This document shows, one piece after another, positions 7,102 through 14,056 of a stretch of 34,112 nt of DNA. The stretch covers positions 94,884-128,995 of the forward strand of contig BCRI01000004.1 of assembly GCA_001552515.1 (NCBI GenBank), written 5' to 3'. Every line of letters starts with the position of its first letter. Within the stretch, counting starts at the first letter, position 1. The notes beneath the pieces were generated by a model, which saw nothing but the letters and a program-made list of their open reading frames with translations, did no database searches and had not been told where the DNA came from. Made by a program: the position numbers and the translations under genes. Source of the DNA: Sphaerimonospora mesophila NBRC 14179 = JCM 3151 (GTDB lineage Bacteria; Actinomycetota; Actinomycetes; Streptosporangiales; Streptosporangiaceae).

Positions 7102-7185
7102 GGCGGATGCCGCTCACTAGCCCGGGGTGCCTTGCAAGAGCCCCGGAGCATGGAGCCCCCGGGCTGAGACCCCCGGGGGCTTCGT
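7102..7185 (+). ncRNA. Probable small RNA a
   Basis: Between promoter module A and a strong hairpin (AGCCCCCGGG at 7154-7163, CCCGGGGGCT at 7172-7181, then TTCGTCG) there is no coding frame worth calling. A transcript of about 80 bases is the simplest reading. Target and role are unknown; the hairpin alone could also be a terminator for the gene ending at 7050. Confidence 0.4.
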
Positions 7186-7191
7186 CGTGTC

Positions 7192-7236
7192 CGGCCGTCT
7201 TTCTGTTCGCGAGGCGCTCCGGCCACGCCGTACCGT
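7192..7236 (+). promoter_or_regulatory. Promoter module copy B
   Basis: CGGCCGTCTTTCTGTTCGCG (7192-7211) with TACCGT at 7231-7236, 19 bases after TTCGCG. It starts 11 bases after the hairpin of small RNA a, as if the promoter-hairpin unit had been duplicated. Confidence 0.5.
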
Positions 7237-7242
7237 GACGGC

Positions 7243-7312
7243 GTCCTCTGTGGGGGAGGTGCGAGACCCCCGGCCGGGACACGGGAGTATCGGACCGGCC
7301 GGGGGTCTCGTC
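7243..7312 (+). ncRNA. Probable small RNA b
   Basis: Directly after promoter module B lies a 16-bp perfect stem (7262-7277 and 7295-7310; arm begins CGAGACCCCCGGCCGG) with a 17-base loop. No gene starts in the next 140 bases on this strand, so the unit looks like a short non-coding transcript of about 70 bases. The gap 7051-7449 holds both small-RNA units and the tail hairpin of the GntR gene. Confidence 0.42.
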
Positions 7313-7423
7313 ATGTCCGGGGTCGGCCGGTCGCGATCACCTGAGAATCCGAAGTCTGACAGCGCCGATCTAAGCGCCGATCTCCGGTCGGCCGGATAGA
7401 CGACACCCGGAAACGGGGTCCAA

Positions 7424-7448
7424 GCGCTCTGTGTGGCGCTCAGAGCGC
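7424..7448 (-). terminator. Hairpin after GntR gene
   Basis: Arms GCGCTCTG and CAGAGCGC (7424-7431, 7441-7448) sit one base beyond the stop of the minus-strand GntR gene. A related sequence in opposite orientation lies at 8774-8808. Confidence 0.5.
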
Positions 7449-7449
7449 G

Positions 7450-7758
7450 CTAGGGGGAACCGTGGGGATCCGTGGGGTCCTGATCGGGCTTCCCAGCCAC
7501 GAACGAGCCCAGACCCCGGACGGCGTAGGTCACGCCGGTCTCCCGGAGGTGATCCAGAACCTTCCGGGCGGTCCCGCGATCAACGCCGAACTCTTGGACG
7601 ATCTTGTGTTCGCTGGGCACGGGTGAGTCAGGCGGATACGTGCCGTCCGCGATCCGCTCCCGGATCACGTCGGCGATCTGCTCCCACTTCGGCCGGTTGG
7701 CCCGCCACTCGATCACTCGCCTGACCGTAGGTCCCCACCTGTCGTCAGAGATACCCAC
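7450..7758 (-). CDS. GntR-type winged-helix regulator, DNA-binding domain only
   Basis: A 102-residue protein. Residues 23-87 are a full GntR winged helix: KWEQIADVIRERIADGTYPP, then VPSEHKIVQEFGVDRGTARK and the wing YAVRGLGSFV. The usual ligand-binding domain is absent, as in the short GntR proteins (KorSA style) of actinobacterial integrative elements that repress replication or transfer genes. The start is taken as GTG 7758, which has no strong ribosome site. It is divergent from the gene at 7814, and nested inverted repeats in the 55-bp gap are likely its operator, so it probably controls itself and that gene. Confidence 0.86.
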   Translation of the reverse strand: MGISDDRWGPTVRRVIEWRANRPKWEQIADVIRERIADGTYPPDSPVPSEHKIVQEFGVDRGTARKVLDHLRETGVTYAVRGLGSFVAGKPDQDPTDPHGSP

Positions 7759-7797
7759 GGTTCACCACTGGGGATCCATGGTGAAGTGTGGGGAACC
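7759..7797. promoter_or_regulatory. Probable GntR operator, nested inverted repeats
   Basis: GGTTCACCAC (7759-7768) pairs with GTGGGGAACC (7788-7797) at nine of ten positions, and TTCACCA (7761-7767) pairs exactly with TGGTGAA (7779-7785). Both sets share the centre of the gap between the divergent genes. Confidence 0.6.
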
Positions 7798-7801
7798 TGG
7801 C

Positions 7802-7807
7802 TAACCT
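7802..7807 (+). promoter_or_regulatory. -10 hexamer of a leaderless transcript
   Basis: TAACCT lies six bases before ATG 7814, the spacing expected if transcription starts at the start codon. No ribosome site precedes the gene, which supports leaderless translation. Confidence 0.5.
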
Positions 7808-7813
7808 TGCCAC

Positions 7814-8026
7814 ATGGGCAAGGAAGACAGAGTCACGGTCGGCGAGTGGCGAGATGACCTCGTGGCCGAATGCGACGTGATGCAAGACGAGTCCGGCCGG
7901 TGGCACGGCAGGCATCGGCCTTCCGGCGAGACTTTCGAGGCGGGCAGCTTCCGGGCGCTCGAAGTCGTGGCGATCGTGAAGCGGACGCTACACACATGGC
8001 GGGAGGTGTGGCCGCATGGGGCTTGA
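7814..8026 (+). CDS. Hypothetical small protein
   Basis: A 70-residue protein with a central beta-hairpin-like segment (MQDESGRWHGRHRPSGETFEAGSF) followed by a helix (ALEVVAIVKRTLHTWREVW). No family is recognised. It lacks a ribosome site and is probably leaderless. It is divergent from the GntR gene and overlaps the next gene by 11 bases, so both are likely under GntR control. Confidence 0.66.
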   Translation: MGKEDRVTVGEWRDDLVAECDVMQDESGRWHGRHRPSGETFEAGSFRALEVVAIVKRTLHTWREVWPHGA

Positions 8027-8243
8027 TTGGCGGCCGTACGACTCGCGGGGGACGTGCTCGCGCGTCCGGGGGATCGTCAAGTTCGGCCGGGTCGAATACG
8101 AGCTATGCGCCGAAGGCGGTTCTTACGTGATCCGGCGTACGGACCGGCGCGAGAAGCTGGAAAAGGTCCACGAGACGGCTCGCGGGACCCGGGTCCGGGC
8201 TCTGGAGATCTGGGAGCTGATCACCAGCGGCAAGGAAGCATGA
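8016..8243 (+). CDS. Hypothetical small protein
   Basis: A 75-residue basic protein with alternating strands (RVRGIVKFGRVEYELCAEGG, SYVIRRTD) and a C-terminal helix (TRVRALEIWELITSGK). The strand-hairpin-then-helix layout resembles the preceding product, so the two may be distant paralogs. ATG 8016 has GGGAGGTG 7 bases upstream. A hairpin terminator follows at 8282. Function is unknown. Confidence 0.66.
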   Translation: MGLDWRPYDSRGTCSRVRGIVKFGRVEYELCAEGGSYVIRRTDRREKLEKVHETARGTRVRALEIWELITSGKEA

Positions 8244-8281
8244 TCAAAATTGCACAGGAGCGATCCTAAGCGCGGCCACTC

Positions 8282-8311
8282 GCGGGACCCCCACTCCGGT
8301 AGGGGTCCCGC
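8282..8311 (+). terminator. Terminator after the GntR-divergent pair
   Basis: Perfect 10-bp arms GCGGGACCCC and GGGGTCCCGC (8282-8291, 8302-8311) with a ten-base loop, 38 bases behind the stop at 8243. From here to 8944 I see no credible gene: the span holds the direct repeats and hairpins listed next. Confidence 0.65.
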
Positions 8312-8365
8312 AGTCATTACCGGAGCCGTCTTCGTCACTGAGCGTGACGATGATCTTTGGTCTTC

Positions 8366-8488
8366 GTGAGACTTCGCGTGAGACTTGGGTGAGACTTAAG
8401 CGTCAAGATGATCTTCCCTACGCGCGCGCGTGCGCGCCTGCGCGCATGGCGTATCCCGCACGGCGTGAGACTTCGAGACTTGAGACTT
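8366..8488. repeat. GTGAGACTT iteron-like cluster
   Basis: Full copies of GTGAGACTT start at 8366, 8378, 8389 and 8465, with shortened copies (GAGACTT, TGAGACTT) at 8475 and 8481, all on one strand. The first three are 12 and 11 bases apart, about one helical turn. Such phased direct repeats typify replication-initiator or integrase arm sites. Confidence 0.75.
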
Positions 8489-8507
8489 ACACGCTGCGTT
8501 ACGTACG

Positions 8508-8644
8508 CGGGCGCGAGACGGCCGGACGCAGACACGAGGCACCCGGGCACGGACGGGCACGAGCGCGCGGGCTCGCGCTCGTGGGCACCCGGGCACGGAC
8601 GGGCGCGAGACGGCCGGACGCAGACACGAGGCACCCGGGCACGG
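8508..8644. repeat. 45-bp direct repeat around a hairpin
   Basis: 8508-8552 and 8600-8644 are identical over 45 bases. The 47 bases between them carry a perfect 10-bp stem CACGAGCGCG / CGCGCTCGTG (8558-8567, 8574-8583) and a further copy of GGCACCCGGGCACGG. The core GGCACCCGGG recurs again near 8672. Confidence 0.85.
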
Positions 8645-8773
8645 CCACGAGGCGGCAGCGATGGACCGTGAGGCACCCGGGAGCGAGCACGGCCACGGGA
8701 TGGCCGGAGGATGCCGTGAGAGACCGCGAAACGGCCGGAGACGAGATCCCCACGAGCCGATAAAGGCCCGATG

Positions 8774-8808
8774 CCCCTAGAACGCGCTGAGAGCCGCACA
8801 GAGCGCCT
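8774..8808. repeat. Inverted relative of the 7422-7457 hairpin region
   Basis: Read on the opposite strand, 7422-7457 aligns here with the shared blocks CCCCTAG, CGCGCT, GAG and CACAGAGCGC at about five bases in six. The copy lies 140 bases inside the right end of the element. Confidence 0.55.
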
Positions 8809-8937
8809 AAGCGCCTCCGGCCTACCCGAGATATGGGTTAGGTCGAGTTCGGCCGCCTGCGGCCATCTCAGCGCCTCGAATCCGAGCGAAGATCGCGGAT
8901 CGCGCGGACAGGCGCTCCCAGTAAAGCCACAATCCCG

Positions 8938-8950
8938 TAACGGGCTTTCC
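8938..8950. other. Right attachment junction (attR or attL)
   Basis: On the minus strand the ABC ATPase reads GPNGAGK and then loses all similarity at 8944/8945, where Walker A should continue with a Thr-Thr pair. The crossover therefore lies in or just before the lysine codon. The exact core cannot be set without the other junction. Confidence 0.7.
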
Positions 8951-9100
8951 CGCGCCGTTCGGGCCGAGCAGCCCGCACACCGTCCCCTTGGGAATGGCCA
9001 GGTCGAAGCCGTCCAGCGCCGGTTCTCCCTCGTCGCCGCGTCCACGGCCATAACGCTTGCGCAGGCCCTCGGCGATCACCGCGAGATCACCTGAACTCAC
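8945..9100 (-). pseudogene. ABC transporter ATPase, 5' fragment cut by the element
   Basis: About 52 codons of a DrrA/CcmA-type ATP-binding subunit: AVIAEGLRKRYG, ALDGFDLAIPKGTVCGLLGPNGAGK. Similarity stops at the Walker A lysine, and the frame then reads 40 nonsense codons into the element to a stop at 8822. GTG 9100 is the likely start, with GAAGGGGCGGAAG upstream. The rest of the gene should lie beyond the left end of the element. As it stands the product cannot bind ATP, so the exporter is inactive unless the element excises. Confidence 0.85.
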
Positions 9101-9132
9101 CGCTTCCGCCCCTTCTCTCGATCGGGGGTACA

Positions 9133-9152
9133 CCGTACCGTACGGCGTACGG
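9133..9152. promoter_or_regulatory. GTAC-rich palindrome upstream of the ABC gene
   Basis: CCGTAC (9133-9138) and GTACGG (9147-9152) flank eight bases, with a further GTACACCGTAC overlap at 9128. TetR-type operators of drug-exporter genes often look like this; the match is only suggestive. Confidence 0.3.
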
Positions 9153-9179
9153 AGAGGCAAAGGGGTGGACGCGCTGCGG

Positions 9180-11030
9180 TCACTCCTCGGTGCGGTCGCG
9201 CAGTTTCTCCACGATCTCCGAAGCCGCCCGCGCGATCGGGCCGGGGATCTCTGGGCCGGGGGCGGCCTCGAAGCTCGACTCGTCGAGCAGGTCCTTGACC
9301 ATCTGCAGGGCGATGCGGTTGCGGTTCGGGGTGCCCTGCCGCAGCGCGTCGAACAACTTGCGCACCTGGTGGCTCTTCACCTTCGCCGGCAGCGGCGGCT
9401 CGTGCCGGTCGACGACGCATTCGACGATCACCGGGCCGTCCCACGACAGCGCCTCACGCATCTGGTCACCGCAGGTGCGCGGATCCTCGATGCGCATCCC
9501 GCGGGCGCCGCAGGCCTCGGCGAACTTCACGAAGTCCATCGGCGCCAGGTCCACGCCGTACTCCGGGTTGCCGAGGAACACCATCTGCTCCCACTTGATC
9601 AGGCCCAGCGTGTCGTTCCTGATGACCACCACCTTGATCGGCAGGTCGTGCTGGACCGCGGTGAGGAAGTCGCCGAGCTGCATCGTGAGCGAGCCGTCCC
9701 CGGTGAACACGACGACCTGCCGCCCCGGATAGGCCGTCTGCGCCCCGATGGCGTACGGCAGGCCGGCCGCCATCGAGCAGTTGGTCCCGGAGAACGAGAA
9801 GAGCTGGCCGCGCCGGATCTTGATCTGCCGGGCCGCCCAGGTCGTGACGGTCCCGGAGTCGCCGCAGACGATCGCGTCCGGCGCCAGCGCGTCGTTCAGC
9901 GCCCAGGCGGGCACCTGCGGCTTCATCGGCAGGTCGGTACGCGTACCGCGCTCCTCCATCAGCGCCCACCACTCGCGCATGCCCTCCTGCGCCCTGGCCA
10001 GGAACGCGCGGTCCTCGTTGCGCGGCAGCAGCGGCAGCAGCGCGGCGAGCGTCGCCCGGGCGTCGCCGGCCAGCGGGACGTCCACCGGGTGGCGCAGGCC
10101 GAGCCGTTCCGGCCGGTCGTCGATCTGCACGCAGACGGCCTGCCCGGGCGAGGGGTAGTACTCGATGTAGGGCATGGTCGAGCCGACGATGAGCAGTGCG
10201 TCGCACTCCTCCAGCGCCTCCTCGCTGGGACGGCTGCCCACCAGGCCGATCGGCCCGGTGGTGTAGGGGCTGTCGTCGGGCACGCAGTCCTTGCCGAGCT
10301 GGGCCTTCACGATGGGCGCGGCGAGCCGCTCGGCGGCCGCCTCCAGCTCAGCCCCCGCGCCGCGCGCACCCGCCCCGGCGAGGATGACGACCCTCGACCT
10401 TCCGGCGAAGACTCGCGCCGCCTCCTCCAGGTCCTCCCGGCGCGGCACCCGGATCGGCGGCCGGTGCGCCGTGGAGGTGTGGCCCTCGACGTTGCGGCGG
10501 AAGCGGGTGCCAGAGTCGGCCGGCGCGGCCTGGTAGTCGATCGGGAACGTCAGGTGGGCCGGCCCCCGCTGGGTCAGCGCGGTGCGCACCGCGTAGTCGA
10601 CGACGTTGATCACGTGCGCCGGGCCCATGATCCGCTGGTTGTAGAGCGCGACGTCGTTGAACAGGTAGTCGGTGTTGACGTCCTGCAGGTAGGCGGTGCC
10701 GACGAGGTCGTGATAGGTCATGCCGCTGATGGCCAGCAGCGGCGCCTGCTCGGTCCGCGCGTCGAGCAGGCCGTTGAGCAGGTGCGCGGCCCCCGGACCC
10801 GAGGTGGCGAAGCACACCCCGAGCCGCCCGGTGAACTTCGCGTACCCCACGGCCGCCATGGCGGCGACCTCCTCGTGCCGCACATGGACGTACCGGAGGT
10901 CGTCGTGCCGCTTGTGCAGCGCGTCGACGAACCCGTTGATGCCGTCGCCGGGCAGCCCGAAGACCGTGTCCACGCCCCACGAGATGAGCCGGTCGACCAG
11001 GACGTCCGACGCCGTACGCTCGACGCTCAT
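9180..11030 (-). CDS. Thiamine-diphosphate enzyme, pyruvate oxidase/dehydrogenase (PoxB) type
   Basis: A 616-residue protein of the acetolactate-synthase/pyruvate-oxidase superfamily. The N-terminal ThDP domain has the catalytic glutamate in VRHEEVAAM (Glu53) and the FATSGPGAAHLLNGL loop. The central domain (190-340) is the FAD/linker type. The C-terminal domain has the ThDP-Mg motif GDGSLTMQ (444-451) with Asn472. The long divergent C-terminus (to 616) and full length favour PoxB-like pyruvate:quinone oxidoreductases, which convert pyruvate to acetate and CO2. The start overlaps the previous gene's stop as ATGA, so the pair is coupled with a probable D-lactate dehydrogenase that would supply pyruvate. 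Confidence 0.87.
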   Translation of the reverse strand: MSVERTASDVLVDRLISWGVDTVFGLPGDGINGFVDALHKRHDDLRYVHVRHEEVAAMAAVGYAKFTGRLGVCFATSGPGAAHLLNGLLDARTEQAPLLAISGMTYHDLVGTAYLQDVNTDYLFNDVALYNQRIMGPAHVINVVDYAVRTALTQRGPAHLTFPIDYQAAPADSGTRFRRNVEGHTSTAHRPPIRVPRREDLEEAARVFAGRSRVVILAGAGARGAGAELEAAAERLAAPIVKAQLGKDCVPDDSPYTTGPIGLVGSRPSEEALEECDALLIVGSTMPYIEYYPSPGQAVCVQIDDRPERLGLRHPVDVPLAGDARATLAALLPLLPRNEDRAFLARAQEGMREWWALMEERGTRTDLPMKPQVPAWALNDALAPDAIVCGDSGTVTTWAARQIKIRRGQLFSFSGTNCSMAAGLPYAIGAQTAYPGRQVVVFTGDGSLTMQLGDFLTAVQHDLPIKVVVIRNDTLGLIKWEQMVFLGNPEYGVDLAPMDFVKFAEACGARGMRIEDPRTCGDQMREALSWDGPVIVECVVDRHEPPLPAKVKSHQVRKLFDALRQGTPNRNRIALQMVKDLLDESSFEAAPGPEIPGPIARAASEIVEKLRDRTEE

Positions 11031-13996
11031 GTCGCATCCCTCCGCTGCTCGCGGATGGCCAGCGCGAGCACCTCGGCGAGATGCAGCGCGGTCCGGCCGG
11101 TCCCGTCCGCGATCTGGCCTCGGCAGCTGAAGCCGTCCGCGATGATCAATGTGTCCGGCGGGCAGGCCCGCACCCGGGGCAGCAGCACCCGTTCCCCGGC
11201 CGCCATGGAGACCCGGTGCCGCTCCCCCGCCTCGTAGCCGAAGCTTCCGGCCATGCCGCAGCAGCCGGCGTCGGGGAACTCCGCGTCCAGCTCCATCTCG
11301 CGCAGCAGCCGTTTCTCCGCGGCCAGGCCCATGACCGCGTGGTGGTGGCAGTGCGGCTGGACGAGCGCGGCGCGGCGCAGCCGGGGCACCGGCCAGTCGG
11401 CGGCGTGCCCGGTCAGGAACTCCGAAAGCGTGAGGCTCTGCGCGTGCAGCCGCCGCGCGTCGAGGTCGCGCGGCATCAGGTTGACCAGCTCGTCACGGAA
11501 GACGGCCAGGCAGCTCGGTTCGAGGCCCACCAGCGGGATCCCCGCCTCGAGGTGCGGTCGCAGCGCGTCCAGGACGCGCCTCAGGTAGCGCCGCGCGAGC
11601 CGCAGCATGCCGTAGTCGTACAGCGGCCTGCCGCAGCACAGCGGCCCATCCGGCACGATCACCCGGAACCCGGCCGCCTCCAGCACCGTGACGGCCGCGA
11701 CCCCGATCTCCGGCTGGAAGTGATCGGTGAACGTGTCCGGCCACAGCAGCACCGGCGGACCGCCCACGTTCCGCTCCCCCAGGCGCCGCGACCGCGCGGC
11801 GAACACCGCCCTGAACGTCCGCCGGGCGAACCGCGGCACGTCGCGTTCCGGCGCCACCCCGGCGGCGAGCTTGACGACGCGGCGCAACCCCGGCGCGTGG
11901 GTGACGGCGTTGGCCAGCTCCGGCACGCGTGCGGCCAGCCGCGCCCAGACGTCGATGAGCCCGAGCGCGTACGCCTGCCGGGGCCTGAGCCGCCCCGCGT
12001 AGTAGTGGTGCAGGAACTCGGCCTTGTAGGTGGCGATGTCGACCCTGACCGGGCAGTCGCCCCGGCAGCCCTTGCAGGCCAGGCAGAGATCGAGCGCCTC
12101 CTTGACCTCCTCACTGCGCCACCCGTCCCCGATCGGGCCGCCGGTCTCGCACATCTCCTGCAGCAGCCGGGCCCGGCCCCGGGTCGAGTGCCTCTCCTCA
12201 CGGGTCACCATGAAGCTCGGGCACATCACCCCGCCCCCGACGCGGCGGCAGGCTCCGACGCCGAAGCAGCGGCCCACCGCCTCGGCGAAGCCGCCCCCGT
12301 CCTGTGGGAAGGCGAAGACCGTGGCGGGCTGCTCCGGGTGGTAGGCCGTCCCCTCCCGCAGGTGCGCGTCCAGCGGGTACGGATCGATCAGCTTGTGCGG
12401 GTTCAGCCGGCCCTCCGGGTCCCACAGCCGTTTGAACTCCGCGAAGGCGCGCATCAGCTCCGGCGGGAACATCCGGGGCCACAGCTCGGCCCGGCCGTGC
12501 CCGTCGCCGTGCTCCCCCGACAGCGACCCGCCATGGGAGACGACCAGGTCGGCGGCCTCCTCCATGAACCGCCGATACCTGCGTACGCCCTCGGCCGTAC
12601 GCAGGTCGAAGTCGATGCGGCAGTGGACGCACCCGTCGCCCCAGTGGCCGTAGAACACCCCGTCGTAGCCGTACCGGTCGAGCAGGCGGACGAAGTCGCG
12701 CAGGTAGGGCCCGAGCCGCTCCGGGGCGACCGCGGCGTCCTCCCAGTTCGGCCAGCCGCCGTGGCCGCCCAGGCCGACCGGCATCCGGGAGGTGCCGGCC
12801 GATTCGCTCCGGATCTCCCAGACGGCCGCCGCCTCGTCCGGCTCCTCGTAGAACCGGTGGCTCGGCGGCGTGTGGCCGCCCGGGTAGGGCCTGGTGCGCA
12901 GGGTGGCCAGGGCACGGATCAGCGCCCGGGCCCTGGCGTCGGCCTCGCGCCGGGTTTCGCCGCCGAACTCCATGAGCAGCCACGCCTCGCCGGGCGGCAG
13001 CAGCCGCGCGTGGCGCGCGGCGGGAAACCGCTTGGCCCGCAGGTTGTCGACGACGTGACGGCTGGTGAACTCCAGTCCGATGGCGCCGAACCCCAGCAGC
13101 CACGGCACGTCGTACCCGGAGGAGGGGATGTCGGGGTAGCCGAGCACGACGAGCGACCGGTGCGGCGGAGACTCGACCAGCCGGCAGGTCGCCTCCAGCG
13201 TCAGCGCCAGCGTGCTCTCCGAGCCGACCAGCGCGCGGGCGACGTTGAAGCCGTTCTCGGGCAGCAGCGCGTCCAGGTTGTAGCCGGACACGCGCCGCGG
13301 GATGTCCGGCATCCCCTCGCGGATCGCCCGCGCGTAGGTGTCGCGGATGCGCCGCAGCCCGGCGTAGATCGCCCCGCGCCGCCCGCCGGCCATGATGACG
13401 CGCTCCAGCTCCGCCTCCGCGGTGGGGCCGACCCGCATCCGGGTGCCGTCGTAGGTGACGACGTCCAGTTCGTCGATGTTGTCGACGGTCTTGCCGGCCA
13501 TGACGGAGTGGACGCCGCAGGAGTTGTTGCCGATCATCCCGCCGAGCGTCGCGTGGTCGTGCGTGGCCGGGTCCGGCCCGAACGTCAGGCCGTACGGCTC
13601 GGCGGCGTCGCGCAGCGCGTCGCAGATGACGCCGGGCTGGACGCGTGCCGAGCGCCGCCCCGGGTCGAGGCCGACGATGGCGTCCATGTGCCGGGTGAAG
13701 TCGAAGACCACCGCCTCGTTGACGCTCTGACCGGCGAGCGAGGTGCCGCAGCCGCGGCCGAGCACGGGCGCGCCGAACCGGCGGCACACCGCCAGCGCGG
13801 CCTCGACGTCGCCGGCGTCGCGGGGCAGCACCACGCCGACGGGCACCTGCCGGAAGATCGACGCCTCATGGGCGTACATGGCGCGGTCGCCGGGGCCGAA
13901 CCGCACGTCGCCCGCGACGGCTCGGTCGAGCGCCGCACGCAACTCCGCCGCGTACGGCGGCAGCGGCGGGTTCCTGGCGTCGGCATGTCCCGTCAT
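11027..13996 (-). CDS. FAD-linked oxidase fused to Fe-S/CCG domains (D-lactate dehydrogenase-like)
   Basis: A 989-residue three-part enzyme. Residues about 40-180 are a FAD_binding_4 domain (GRGCGTSLAGQS, HATLGGMIGNNSCG); 200-540 the FAD-oxidase C-terminal domain; about 590-690 a 4Fe-4S ferredoxin-like part (CLACKGCRGDCPV); and the end a CCG domain pair (PLCCGRPLYDYG, AGCCGMAGSFGYE). This is the DLD-GlcD-GlpC fusion layout of actinobacterial D-lactate, glycolate or D-2-hydroxyglutarate dehydrogenases that pass electrons to quinone. I set the start at ATG 13996, where similarity begins; the frame stays open to TTG 14059 but with no credible start. D-lactate is the best guess for substrate given the neighbour. 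Confidence 0.86.
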   Translation of the reverse strand: MTGHADARNPPLPPYAAELRAALDRAVAGDVRFGPGDRAMYAHEASIFRQVPVGVVLPRDAGDVEAALAVCRRFGAPVLGRGCGTSLAGQSVNEAVVFDFTRHMDAIVGLDPGRRSARVQPGVICDALRDAAEPYGLTFGPDPATHDHATLGGMIGNNSCGVHSVMAGKTVDNIDELDVVTYDGTRMRVGPTAEAELERVIMAGGRRGAIYAGLRRIRDTYARAIREGMPDIPRRVSGYNLDALLPENGFNVARALVGSESTLALTLEATCRLVESPPHRSLVVLGYPDIPSSGYDVPWLLGFGAIGLEFTSRHVVDNLRAKRFPAARHARLLPPGEAWLLMEFGGETRREADARARALIRALATLRTRPYPGGHTPPSHRFYEEPDEAAAVWEIRSESAGTSRMPVGLGGHGGWPNWEDAAVAPERLGPYLRDFVRLLDRYGYDGVFYGHWGDGCVHCRIDFDLRTAEGVRRYRRFMEEAADLVVSHGGSLSGEHGDGHGRAELWPRMFPPELMRAFAEFKRLWDPEGRLNPHKLIDPYPLDAHLREGTAYHPEQPATVFAFPQDGGGFAEAVGRCFGVGACRRVGGGVMCPSFMVTREERHSTRGRARLLQEMCETGGPIGDGWRSEEVKEALDLCLACKGCRGDCPVRVDIATYKAEFLHHYYAGRLRPRQAYALGLIDVWARLAARVPELANAVTHAPGLRRVVKLAAGVAPERDVPRFARRTFRAVFAARSRRLGERNVGGPPVLLWPDTFTDHFQPEIGVAAVTVLEAAGFRVIVPDGPLCCGRPLYDYGMLRLARRYLRRVLDALRPHLEAGIPLVGLEPSCLAVFRDELVNLMPRDLDARRLHAQSLTLSEFLTGHAADWPVPRLRRAALVQPHCHHHAVMGLAAEKRLLREMELDAEFPDAGCCGMAGSFGYEAGERHRVSMAAGERVLLPRVRACPPDTLIIADGFSCRGQIADGTGRTALHLAEVLALAIREQRRDAT

Positions 13997-14056
13997 CTCC
14001 AGGAGGGAATCCCCCCGGCGGGACAAAGACACGGCGCGTGCCCGCGCATGAGACGG

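Larger units (their letters stand above)
1..8945. mobile_element. Integrated serine-integrase element (left end outside window)
   Basis: The stretch holds the C-terminus of a large serine recombinase, a primase-helicase, a nuclease-like gene and many small unknown genes, mostly on the plus strand with overlapping ends. Chromosomal sequence resumes at the right inside a broken ABC ATPase gene, so the right end lies near 8945. The left end is not in the window. I see no capsid, portal, terminase, lysis, FtsK/Tra or relaxase gene. The layout resembles small prophage-like elements such as phiRv1 of Mycobacterium, or a phage satellite. This naming is inference because the left part is missing. Confidence 0.85.

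Noticed and set aside
8344-8763. A 139-codon plus-strand frame
   Set aside because: It lies in the direct-repeat region; the product is Arg/Thr-rich repeats of the DNA repeats, with no ribosome site.
9057-11237. A 726-codon plus-strand frame
   Set aside because: Antisense of the PoxB-like gene, which has clear thiamine-diphosphate motifs.
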